Part shown: piece by piece, positions 44,534 to 54,129 of the stretch
Layout: every line of letters begins with the position of its first letter
How positions within the stretch are numbered: position 1 is the stretch's first letter
From: Agarophyton chilense
Taxonomy: Eukaryota > Rhodophyta > Florideophyceae > Gracilariales > Gracilariaceae
Direction of reading: 5' to 3'
Assembly (NCBI GenBank): GCA_030374765.1
Contig: JARGXX010000068.1
Location: forward strand, 1,612,001-1,676,000
Length of the DNA stretch: 64,000 nucleotides
The notes under the pieces: model-generated
The model's database searches: none
Seen by the model: only the letters and a program-made list of their open reading frames with translations
Told to the model about the DNA's origin: nothing
Position numbers and translations under genes: made by a program

Positions 44534-45421
44534 TGTAGGACAGCGCTTGGAGCGGAGACACCACGAAGATGTTCGGGATCTTCCTCTCTTGAGAGACACG
44601 CCTCAGGCGGAGGAGACGCGTCCCAGCGGAGCACAGAAACAGAGCCACTCTGGAAAGGCACGACGAAGTCGGTTGTAAGACCGAGGCCAATCCGGCGGGA
44701 TATACCCAGAACGTTTAGGTGAGCACGGCACAGTCCGGGGTGTGACCAATCCTAGGCGGAGCGGTACCACGGCGATTGTCGGAAAAAGAGCGAGGAAACA
44801 CTCGTATAAGGTGGACGAGCGGGGTGAGTGGGGCGACCACTCACGAAAGCCAAAACGGAGAACAAGAGGAAAACGGGGGCGAAACCCTATACAGGGGTGA
44901 GACTACGACAAGTGTCGGCGATTAAATATGAACCCACGGTGGTGGTAGCACTCTCATCGACAGGGGGGTGGATGAACTAACGTGCGACGGGCGCTCAAGC
45001 AGTATGCGGTGAAGACGCGCCAAAGGCGAAGAGTTCAGAGCCAAGACTCCCTCCTTGGGATCTCCCAAGAGGGTGTTTACTGGGGAGCAGTGCTCAACCT
45101 CCCAAGTAGTGTGGCGCGCGGCCCCTGACAGTGGGCGCGCGCCCGAAAAATAGACACTAAATAGCGATAGCGTAGCTAAATAAATACTAAGAATTACTAA
45201 ATAATACTAACCATTAGGTAGAATCCGGGCCACGTGTGGCACGCCTCGCACTGGAGCGTCGGCATCCGTGCAGTCCAATTGTTCCACCCCTGTGCACCTC
45301 CGGTCCTAACCGGCCGTCGGCACGCAATAGCGGTATAGCCTGTCATAGACCAAGCTAGTCCACAAGCGAGCGAAACCTCTAAGTCCTGGGAAGAAACACC
45401 CTTGAAGGGCATTGCACTTCA
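44534..45421 (-). repeat. gypsy-2 3' LTR
   Basis: 888 bp starting TGTAGGACA and ending TTGCACTTCA, followed by a pyrimidine run (polypurine tract on the minus strand). It shares a series of blocks in order with the left LTR of gypsy-1, including hairpins whose stems differ but still pair. An AT-rich box at about 45170-45212 is followed by CACGTG at 45231-45236. Confidence 0.75.
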
Positions 45422-45754
45422 TATCCCCCTCCTTAGGTGACAAACACGCCGTCGACATGGCGGGGAGGCAACCGTCCAACCGGCATAAAAGCGAGCCGCG
45501 TAACGCATCCAGCGACCACTGGACTGTCGAAGGCAGAGCTGCACGACCGAACGACAAACGTACCAACGCGGTAACCACTCCTCGAATTTGGAGCGTTCTT
45601 CCGCATCGCGCGCCAACTTTGAGCGACCACATCCCGATACCTCGGCGACCAGTCTTCTCGATGAACGGTGGTAACAATCCCCGCCGGGGTTACTTCTCCT
45701 TTCCATTCGGCTCCCCTTCCGCGGGGGAGTGCCTCGTCAACCGCGCCGATCTGA

Positions 45755-46678
45755 TCCCGGGGTCCCGTTGAAACTTCAAGCCATATCACTCCTGCGGAGG
45801 ACACATGGCCCACTTACGACGAACTCGTCGGGTTAAACCTGCGTCAACATGCGGCGATTCTCCGGAGAGCTCCGTGGTTCCATCCGACGGCGGTCTTCGA
45901 CGAAGAACTCGTGGCGTCGTATGCTGATGGCAATGCGCGTTTCCCGGGCGAGCTGCCGGCTTTGATCAGCACCTCGTGGGATGGGCGACGCCGTGGGGCG
46001 GTTCTTGTTCACGCGATTCTGCGGCGAAGGCGCGAGTCAGCGGAGGAGACGCATTGCATATTTGTCCGCATCGGCTATTCACGCATCAACCGGGCGAACT
46101 TCCAATACCCCATCCCCGACGAATTCGGCTTCGACCTACGGATGTACTGGGCTCAGGGTGAGATCGGCTACTGTGACCGCGTTTCAGCGTTGGAAACTTA
46201 CGAATGGCGCGGTCAACCGCGAGCGCGTCAAGAAGCGATCTGCTGGGTCCGTCCGATCATTCGTGCCGAGTTCCGTCACCTTCGTCGTGAGTCCCGATAT
46301 CAGTGGTTACAGAACTTCATCGGCGAGGAGCGTCGGGCCAGATCCCGCTTTGGGTTCTTGGTCCCTTATCAGAACACGGAGATAAACCGGATTAGTCCCT
46401 TCAATCAGTTCGGGCGATACGTTCTCCTGCCTGGGTGGTGGTCCTTCGTCGAGGTGTGCCGGGGATGTTACGTGGAGTTGCCTCCAGTCGTCTCCTATCT
46501 GGGATCGTACCTCATCGAGGATCCGCACTCCGGCTTATGGTCCGTGGTCCTAACCGAATGGGCAGTCCACGCCGCGGCGTACATCTTGTGGGAAGCCTAC
46601 GACCAGTATCGGCTGTGGTATCATCCTCCGCGTTTGTGTGGTTACATCCGGCAGCTGGACCTTCAACTCCCTCTTTGA
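45755..46678 (+). CDS. Antisense accessory gene of gypsy-2 (unknown protein)
   Basis: The frame is open from 45755 to the stop at 46678 but has no ATG near its start; a plus-strand frame 45412-45771 overlaps its beginning in another register, so the N-terminus probably requires one frame change or an unseen intron. The C-terminal half contains RYVLLPGWWSFVEV at 46415-46456 and PPVVSYLGSYL, matching the gypsy-1 antisense gene (14 of 32 identical residues over 46418-46513), then LTEWAVHAAAYIL, matching LPEWTVLVAILAL of gypsy-1. Rich in Arg, Trp and Tyr; no known domain seen. It lies, as in gypsy-1, between pol and the 3' LTR and opposite to them. 46638-46844 may be a frameshifted tail. Confidence 0.65.
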   Translation, partial: SRGPVETSSHITPAEDTWPTYDELVGLNLRQHAAILRRAPWFHPTAVFDEELVASYADGNARFPGELPALISTSWDGRRRGAVLVHAILRRRRESAEETHCIFVRIGYSRINRANFQYPIPDEFGFDLRMYWAQGEIGYCDRVSALETYEWRGQPRARQEAICWVRPIIRAEFRHLRRESRYQWLQNFIGEERRARSRFGFLVPYQNTEINRISPFNQFGRYVLLPGWWSFVEVCRGCYVELPPVVSYLGSYLIEDPHSGLWSVVLTEWAVHAAAYILWEAYDQYRLWYHPPRLCGYIRQLDLQLPL

Positions 46679-47022
46679 GGTGTCAGTAACGCTTGTAGTA
46701 TCCGCTCTAACGGAGAGAGCAGACACCTGCGACAGCGTTCGGACTGCTGATGGGTCGCTTGCGGCGAAGGAAAAGGGGTGGTACAGCTACAACACCAGCG
46801 AGCTGGAAGTCGGGTGTAAGGCCACTACTCGCCAGCGAGGGTGAACAGTGCAACTGTGAAACCTTGATGGAACGTAGGTACGAGACGGCTCGTGAAGTGG
46901 GGCTCGTGAAGTGGTTGGGGGCTGACTATCTATTATAGCTCGTCCGGATCTCCGGTTAAGTAATCTTAAGCGAGGAACAGAATAGTCATGTTGCCCATGT
47001 TGTCTCCTTTACTTGAATTCGG

Positions 47023-47065
47023 CGCTCACCTCTGGTACACTATATACTGTGTACCAGGGTGAGTG
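47023..47065. repeat. Long hairpin in the gypsy-2 spacer
   Basis: Outer stem GCGCTCACC with GGTGAGTGC (one G-T pair) and inner stem GGTACAC with GTGTACC around TATATACT. It stands just beyond the accessory gene and is followed by AT-rich CAAATAAACATATAAATAA. Confidence 0.8.
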
Positions 47066-47774
47066 CCCAAATAAACATATAAATAATACCCAGTGGTCAG
47101 CCACTTAGCCAAACCACTGTATGGGTATGGTCCCTAATGGACGTCTAGCTACAAAGCGTAGTAAAGCCCTCCACGTGGATCGCCACTACATGCGTCGTTG
47201 CCAATATGGCATTCCCCTAGGAAGGGTCGCAACTATGCGCACGCCGTGGTAAGCCACTCGACCCATGACGCCACTTGTTCCACTAAGACATTCTGCCTCT
47301 AGGCATCTTATGCGGGATGCCGCTTCATATCACAATGCTGATGATAACACTCACTTATGAGTTCCAACCGCGGCTTCGCGAAAAACCAACCTATCGGATT
47401 CCCCGACATAGTAGAATACTACACACCCCCCTCGTTAAGCGCAAATCATGGGGGACGCAAGAAGCGTTTATATGCAGTCGGACCGGTGTTCCGGGTACTC
47501 ATTGCCCTCACGAATTCCTCGCCGCCCGAGTGCAGTGCCGGTCGAAGATCCAGGCTAGGATCCGCTGAAGCAGTTTCTCCTAGATGCGGGCCTTCCCGTG
47601 GACCAAGTTGAGGGTGATGGCGCACAGCTTTTTGCAAACCTGCGTGATCGGACGTCTCTTTGATGATCCCTGAGAAGACTCCTAGTCAACACCCTTGCGG
47701 TGGTATCTTGATACCAATGAAACTCCGGTGAATTCGTGTCTTCACGTTCCCTTCTTATCTTCTAGTCTTCATCT

Positions 47775-47851
47775 CTTCTCGCTTCTCGAGTTTCATACTG
47801 CCCTTCTCGCTTCTCGAGTTCTTAACTTCTTCTTCTCGCTTCTCGAGTTTG
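47775..47851. repeat. Three spaced copies of TTCTCGCTTCTCGAGTT
   Basis: Copies near 47776, 47803 and 47832, a period of about 28 bp. On the minus strand they are purine-rich (AACTCGAGAAGCGAGAA) and lie downstream of pol. Confidence 0.85.
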
Positions 47852-47962
47852 TCATAGATGATAATCAGTAAATGTCCTTTGCTTGCGTGTCTTTACGTTT
47901 CCTCTTCATGATTTCTTGTTTTCTTCTTGCCATTAGAGTTTTACTACCTTTGTAGCTCATAT

Positions 47963-49804
47963 TTAGAAAAAGAATGTGCCCATGAGCCCGACTATCGGGC
48001 AGTCGATCTCCTGGGGGAGTGGTAATCGCATGCGTCGATGATATCGCACGAGTTGCGAACGGGGGAAATGAGGTATAGGCTCCCACGTATCCGCTTCCGG
48101 AGGAAAACCGTACCAACGGACTCGATACAGTAATTCTCTAGTATCTTCATGCTCGCCATGTTCACATATACGATCCATATCATATTCCTGGGCGTTTCCC
48201 AATGCTTTCGCTGTTGGCTCGAGACTCCTGTTAACAGGTTTGAAATGCCTTAATGCTGACACTAGTGTCTCTGTGCAAGCAGTCTCAGCGTCGCTAAGCG
48301 TTCGCTCGTCGACTAACTGTCGTTCTGCCCGCAGGGGCAGTGTACTCATTCCTTGAGAACCTTTCTTAGATAAAGAGCTATCCTGTTTTTCAGGTTCCAT
48401 AGAAGTGTACTTCTTGCTACTTCTCAATTCCATTCGTGGATGAACTTCCTTCGGTTTATCCGATTCTGACCGCTGTTCGGTGGACAATAGTGCTTGCATC
48501 ACGACAGGAGGCGATACGTCTTGTTCTTCCTGCCCACGAGGGATGGGAGCCGATATCGGCGGAACAGCGAGAGGCGCTTCACCTGACGGTTCAGCCTGAA
48601 GCGGCAACGGCGCGTTTTCGCGTGCACTCGTTTCCAAGTCCTTGGGGCCAAATTCCAAAACATCTTTCATGCTTTCAGGTTCTATTTCTGTATTTACGGG
48701 TGTGCGCGTGCCACGGGGCATATCCCGATATTTCGGAAGCTGTCCGTGATTGGCGTACACAACCGCCGGCGGTGGGAGATCAGAAGCTTTCTCCTCCGCT
48801 CGAGCCATTGGTGGCGGTTCACTCTCCCCAGAGTCACTTGGGCTTTTTCCTTGACGTTCCGTCGCACTTGCCTCCTTAGTTCTGCCAGATACCTGGACTT
48901 CCACTTGCGGGTCAGGCGCGACTTCAACGCGATCGCGCGATACACGTTCAACGTCCTCACCTGTCTTGATGACCACTGTGTCTTCATCAAGGTCCACCAC
49001 TTTGAAGGGTCCAGCCGCTATCGGCAACAACTTATGACGAGATTCTTCCTGTTCGTCAGGTCTTTCGACTCGCACGAAGACGTGACCTCCTACTCGGATT
49101 GCTGGATTTCCTCTTCGCCTTCTGGCGTCATAGTTTCGCTTATAGCGAGCTTGCGTCTTTGATGACTCCTTAGCGGCTTCTTCCGCTCTGGCCTTCAGGT
49201 CATTCCTCCATTTCAGATGGTACTTAGCCGGGGTCTGCGCGTCCAATTCTGTCTCGTCGTCGAGCGCAACCGGTAAAGCCGAAGGGCTACGTGAGGGCAC
49301 GAGGTCGAACGGTGCCGTCTTTGTAGAGGTATGCACTTGCGTATTGTACGCCAAGCACAGAGTATCTGTAAACATGTCCCATTCTTTCGGGTGTTCCGCG
49401 ATGTAGTGTCGTAATGCTGCTATCAGCGTGCGGTTGAAACGCTCCACCTGACCGTTGCATTGCGGGTGATAGGTCGTGGTAAACACGTTTCGAATGCCCA
49501 TAATGCGGCAAACATTCTGAAAGAACTTCGCAACGAACTGCTTCCCATTATCTGATAACAGAACTTCTGGTGGTTCGTATATAAATACCCAGTGTTTGAT
49601 AAACGCCTGTGCGATTACGGCGGCAGTTATCCGCTTCAGCGGCACAGTCCGCACTAGCTTCGAGAAGCGGTCGGTGATTACCAATAGGTAGCAATAACCT
49701 CTCCTTGAGCGAATCAATTCCCCTAGGATGTCAATACTGACGTATTGTAAAGGCGCTTTCGCCTGGAATAACGTCATCGGTTTCCGCTTCCTGTAAAGGT
49801 TCAC
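47963..49804 (-). CDS. gypsy-2 integrase with chromodomain
   Basis: An open frame of 613 codons. Integrase core: VSIDILGELIRS (D), VLLSDNGKQFVAKFFQ (D) and TTTYHPQCNGQVERFNRTL (E), all catalytic residues intact. The C-terminal region (AYNTQVHTSTKTAPFDLVPS; KRNYDARRRRGNPAIRVGGH) leads to a long Glu/Pro/Ser-rich linker and a chromodomain near the end (YRVRWYGFPPEADTWEPIPH). The aromatic cage is partly recognisable. About 45 percent similar in the core to gypsy-1 by eye, so a different family. The 5' side is broken by a frameshift at 49805. Confidence 0.9.
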   Translation of the reverse strand: MNLYRKRKPMTLFQAKAPLQYVSIDILGELIRSRRGYCYLLVITDRFSKLVRTVPLKRITAAVIAQAFIKHWVFIYEPPEVLLSDNGKQFVAKFFQNVCRIMGIRNVFTTTYHPQCNGQVERFNRTLIAALRHYIAEHPKEWDMFTDTLCLAYNTQVHTSTKTAPFDLVPSRSPSALPVALDDETELDAQTPAKYHLKWRNDLKARAEEAAKESSKTQARYKRNYDARRRRGNPAIRVGGHVFVRVERPDEQEESRHKLLPIAAGPFKVVDLDEDTVVIKTGEDVERVSRDRVEVAPDPQVEVQVSGRTKEASATERQGKSPSDSGESEPPPMARAEEKASDLPPPAVVYANHGQLPKYRDMPRGTRTPVNTEIEPESMKDVLEFGPKDLETSARENAPLPLQAEPSGEAPLAVPPISAPIPRGQEEQDVSPPVVMQALLSTEQRSESDKPKEVHPRMELRSSKKYTSMEPEKQDSSLSKKGSQGMSTLPLRAERQLVDERTLSDAETACTETLVSALRHFKPVNRSLEPTAKALGNAQEYDMDRICEHGEHEDTRELLYRVRWYGFPPEADTWEPIPHFPRSQLVRYHRRMRLPLPQEIDCPIVGLMGTFFF

Positions 49805-49805
49805 G

Positions 49806-50447
49806 CTATTTTTCGCATATTGTACACAACCTCACTGTAGCATGGCAGTCCATTGCCAAAGTAGGCCAGTGAAAATCTCTTCTTAGTGTCATGAACAACT
49901 TCGTTCCTCTTGGATGAACAGACAGCCTGCTGTAGTGTGCCAGATGGAGTTCTCGACTCTTCAAGACGTGTGGAATCACGATTTGATCATGCTTTTCGAC
50001 ATGTCTTAACAGTATTCCTCGTGAGTCGAGTGAAAAGGGGAGCTCCTCCCCCCCGTTAAAACGAGAGCGTATCGACGCGCAAAACGTATCGGCGTGTTGC
50101 TCATTGAGGAGCTCAGTGCACGAGATTCGCTCGAGTTGAACTGAAGGGTCAGTGTCTGCTAATGCAAGGAACGGGTCTGCATCAGAATGATCATCAAGGG
50201 TCTCTTGTTCCTCTTCTTCAAAAGATGGTGAATGGGTCTCCATGTAGAAGCAAGGTATCTCTTCATCGATTTTGCCTTGGGTTTCGCCCAGTGTTTTGAG
50301 TCGCGATAGCGCGTCAGCTTGGACATTGGCCAATCTCTTCTTATACTTCACTTCGAAATCGAATTCAGAAAGGCGTAAGCGCCATCGTGTGAGACGACCA
50401 GACGGGTCTGTAATGGACAGTAACCATCGTCGAAAAATCTTGACCAA
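49806..50447 (-). pseudogene. gypsy-2 RNase H end and integrase zinc domain (5'-truncated)
   Basis: Begins abruptly within RNase H (RWLLSITDPSGRLTRWRLRL; NVQADALSRLKTLGE). It then holds an inter-domain region and the HHCC integrase zinc domain (LHLAHYSRLSVHPRGTKLF; CHATVRLCTIC). RT, protease, gag and the 5' LTR are missing. Upstream of about 50450 the sequence no longer looks like gypsy. Confidence 0.85.
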
Positions 50448-50449
50448 TT

Positions 50450-50626
50450 GTTCTATACGCGCCTTCTCTGACTCGGATGTGGTGTTTCAGATAATGCCAG
50501 CAAGAACTTAACAGGAGTGTAATAAGAAAGACGTTCATGATATGTTCGAGCTGAACAGACAACGGCTTAGTCACTCAGGGATTGATTCGATTTTCATGCG
50601 GAGCTTAGCATATGGTACCCATAACC
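50450..50626 (-). other. copia-X 5' leader and primer-binding site
   Basis: Short remnant between the gypsy-2 truncation point and the copia-X 5' LTR. At 50611-50626 the minus strand reads GGTTATGGGTACCATA directly beside the LTR, an initiator tRNA-Met anticodon-arm site with a small change. Confidence 0.7.
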
Positions 50627-51000
50627 TGTTCAATATTGTATGCAAAAGTTCAGTATCGAAGCTGAATTTTTAAGTCATTGTCTTGTGTCGCCTTGGCGCT
50701 CTTTCTTTTTTATAGGAGATAACTGTGTAATCTATTAGTAAATTCGACTTCTTTTATCTCACAAGTCCTAACAACGCATCATGCCATAACAACACTTGAC
50801 GCAATAACAATCAGGAAATTCTGTCTAGCAATCACAGGAGTTCTATGGATGTCTCGGATGTTTTTTAATTGTGCAGCATTTACATTGCTGTACAGTACGT
50901 GAGGGTTTCCACATTGAGAAACGTACATGCGCAAATAATCAAATGAACTATTCCATCATGACTATCCCTTCTTGACATTAGTTTCGACATACTCCGACAT
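50627..51000 (-). repeat. copia-X right (5') LTR
   Basis: 374 bp, TGTTCAATATTG...CTCCGACA, aligned end to end with 38399-38406 plus 43782-44146. No target duplication is evident (AAAAC on the left, TATTC on the right). Confidence 0.9.
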
Positions 51001-51932
51001 ATTCTAATTAAAAGCCAACGACTTTAAGCAGCTGTACTTTTTTGACCGTAGAACGACTTCCGACACCAGGTCAGTAAGATTGTGACGTTCATCGTCTTTC
51101 TTTCACTGCAAGAAAGAGAACCCACTCTGTACAGTTTCTATTCCTCCACAAACCGGAGCAAGACATCGGCAGAAGTCACATAGATTTTAGAATCGAGGCA
51201 TTAAGTTTTTTCACAAATCCCAAAACACATTTCCGCACTTGAAAGACTCTTTTATATGTTCCAAATGCTGCGAAATCGCAGTATCCTTCCCCAGAGTTTC
51301 CTTAAAGGCCACAAAGCAACTTTAATTCTTTTTCAATTTCTATAGTTGAGGTCTGGGTTCTGTCTGACAGATATGCTACTTATCTCTGGATAGTTGCAGT
51401 AGTGCGATGTGTACCGGGGATTCGCAAACTCCGGCAAAAACCAATCGGACAAACTCACCGGGTTGATTTCTTTTCTGGTGAGTTGCCGCTAAAGATTGAG
51501 CGGATTTTATGCATACCCCCGCCAAACCAGATGACTACTAGTTTGACAGTACTGTGTTGATTGTGCCATCAGCGGTTCTAATGGCATCTATCGTGATGTA
51601 GAATACACTCACAAGAACCATTTTGATATAATATCCGACCCAATTACAGTACTAGCGAGATGCCAGATCAAAGTGAGGTCATAAGAAAAACAGCGCACAT
51701 TTGCGGTTTGCATACAGACACATGCTCGCGATTTGCAACGGCGTTTCTCCAATCGCGTGCCATCGCACCAGCAATGGTGATAGTATTCAACAATTTCTGG
51801 TGGCTACAAAAACACCGCAAGCTTTAGCTTCTGAGCATCAACAATTTGATACAACTCTATTTGTCATAACGCAGCAAGCTCTTGTGGGAAAATCGGTGGA
51901 ATGCAACATTCTTCAGGTGCGTTTTCGTGATT
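51001..51932. other. No supported gene
   Basis: Only the short frame 51701-51946 (plus) is seen; no recognisable motif. Confidence 0.45.
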
Positions 51933-53336
51933 TCATTCAGCGGTAAGATTTGATATATGTTCGTACGAAGACAAAACGAGGCTCTCCATAGTAACAAGAA
52001 CCTCTCTTTTGTCCCAATCTGAAAGGTTGAAAAAGCCTTCTAGAGTTTGCGAACTTATGCCCAACATAAACTTACGAACACTCATTTCGTCAGTATCAAA
52101 AGTGTTGCTCTGCGCAACATCATCCATCTCCGTTACAGCTGTAAGCATCTGAAAGCCAGGAGGCGGACCACAGATCCCCCCCGTACTCTTGATGTCATAC
52201 ACTAAAGCAGAGAAATGATTCTTTTGCTCAAAAACTAAAATATCCTTTTCTTGAATAGTTTTAAAACAAATATCGACACAAACCATGAAATGAGAAACAC
52301 TTGACAACAGAACCTATAATTTCGGAGGCAAAAAGACGATATAAGACGTAGTAAGATTGCTTATGTACTGAAAGAGAGTACCCTTAAGCTTCGACAGCCA
52401 GGAAAGAACGGTTTTCAAAGAAAGATATCGATAGAAAGTAACGAGGGAGGAAGTACTACGTGTCTCATTTCGAAGGTTAATCTGACGTCAAAGAAAACCA
52501 ATTATGCGAGTCAGGCAAGCGCAGAACTGGTCATGAAGAGACCTCGATATCCCACCCTGAATGATAAGATCCAATTGGTGCGCGGCACACCAAATCAGAT
52601 AGAACCCAGCGAGGGAAACAGAACAAAAACATGTATTTGCCCCTTGGTATTTGCAAAACATGTTTGCGGCTCCATAAGTAGCAACTGAAATAAACTTCTT
52701 TGCACATTGAGGTCTCACTAATTCGTATAGCATAGAACTGATTACAGTAAACATGCCTTCACCTGTATAAGATTCATAAAAGGGAATAGAAAGAACGCGT
52801 AGATTCTGAACTGTCCCCGACAAACAAAGGCGGACACGACAATCTATGAATGAATTTACATGGTTAGTAGCTACATCAAATGATATTGAAAAGGCCCAAC
52901 ATTGTTTCTGGTATAATAGATGAGCAACACGAAGAAAACTGAGAGCAACAATAGTTTGAATATAATTCGCGATCATAGTTTCCGTTAGTCTTGGTAGTGC
53001 GGCAATACTCGATACATCTTTAGTTACCCTGACACACCTGTAGGCTTTCATAAAGAATATTCCAATGGCAACATTGCCAATAGTCATACGAAAATGAATG
53101 CCCTTCTTAATCGCCACAACATATTGCTTCTTATCTGCATCAAATTTAAATGGACAGATCCTCTCCATTTGCTGCAGACTTTCTTCTCTTTTAGTTAACA
53201 GCTCGATAATAATGTCTTTCAAAATGCCCTGCTTAACCTTGAAGATTAGTTCGTCCTTGGTTCCAAAGTGCGAAGTAATTCTCTCCACATAGGGAACTTC
53301 TGCCTCGAGGAATATATTCCTTCCAGATGACTCCAT
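51933..53336 (-). pseudogene. hAT-superfamily transposase-like remnant
   Basis: 53336-52488 (282 codons) has features of an hAT-type core: CWAFSISFDVATNHVNSF with the first acidic residue, FISVATYGAANMF where the usual TDGAANM has Tyr for Asp, and WCAAHQLDLIIQ, the conserved C-x2-H block. Beyond a gap with stops, 52307-51933 continues with a plausible C-terminal part (AEKNHFSAL-type and SDWDKREVLVTMESLVLSS). No BED finger or terminal inverted repeats were found. The changed Asp and the breaks make it inactive. Family assignment is by motif only. Confidence 0.55.
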
Positions 53337-53685
53337 TGTTTGGTACTTTCTCCAGCCGAAGTTGTGCTGGTCTGTAGGTGCAAGATGTCGTTGTCAGTTC
53401 AAAAGTGAGCTCGGAAATTTTTGGTTTTATTGCACTGGAGCACGACTCTTCTTTCCATTGGTTTCATAGCCGAATATAATATAGAATTTTCGAACGACTG
53501 CAAGAATCGCACCCATGTTTTGGTGCCGAGAAGGGAACTGAACACCAAATCTCATGCGATGTGATTCATCAATTGAGATAATTCGTCTTCTTGGTGGTTT
53601 AGTAATGGTCTTGTCAAGACGCATTGCGATGTGAAGGATATACCTGATACTCAATGGCGTGAAATGGAGAGCAAGTATGGAGATG

Positions 53686-54129
53686 TGTAACGCAATGACT
53701 GGTGGGTCAGCATACTGGTCTCAATCGGTGGTAGCGTGGTAGAGCGGGTCCAAAGGTTCGAATCCTTGACGGCAGCACTCCCAGAAAACTTGGTGCAATG
53801 GGCTGGAGTTTACTGCGTAGTCCTACAGGTTGGGGCTACTGAAACTATGGCTTGAAGACCAAAGGGTGGCACTAATATGCCAAAGGGGGTTATTTAGAAT
53901 CCTAACGGTGCCTACCGTACTCTAAGGGAGAAGCGTCACTCGAGCCAAGTAAATAGTACTGGCGAGGCGCTGAGATCTCCCTGGCACTATAGTGTTAATA
54001 TATTACACTAATTAAAATAAAATAATAATCTAAATGAGACCAGCTGAGGTCAGCCCGTCCATGTGTCGCCTGTAAGATACCTCAGGCCCCGGCGGCTATC
54101 AGAGCTCAACCGTTATCGTTGTTCCTTCA
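53686..54129 (-). repeat. Solo chromovirus-type LTR with tRNA-like segment (boundaries tentative)
   Basis: Starts TGTAACGCAATG, ends GTTGTTCCTTCA (compare GTTGCTCTTCA at the end of the gypsy-1 left LTR), and has the same late module: an AT-rich box (about 54000-54035) followed by CATGTG (54060-54065) in CCATGTGTCGCC. It also contains A- and B-box-like sequences (53727-53747; GGTTCGAATCC at 53755-53765) without an anticodon arm. A tRNA-derived SINE is the alternative reading. Confidence 0.45.

Larger units (their letters stand above)
46845..47962. other. Spacer between antisense gene and pol of gypsy-2
   Basis: About 1.1 kb without a convincing frame; contains the long hairpin at 47023-47065 and the polypurine repeat at 47775-47851, listed separately. 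Confidence 0.5.

Noticed and set aside
47775-47851. CRISPR-like array
   Set aside because: Only three short copies with no uniform spacers, inside a eukaryotic retrotransposon.
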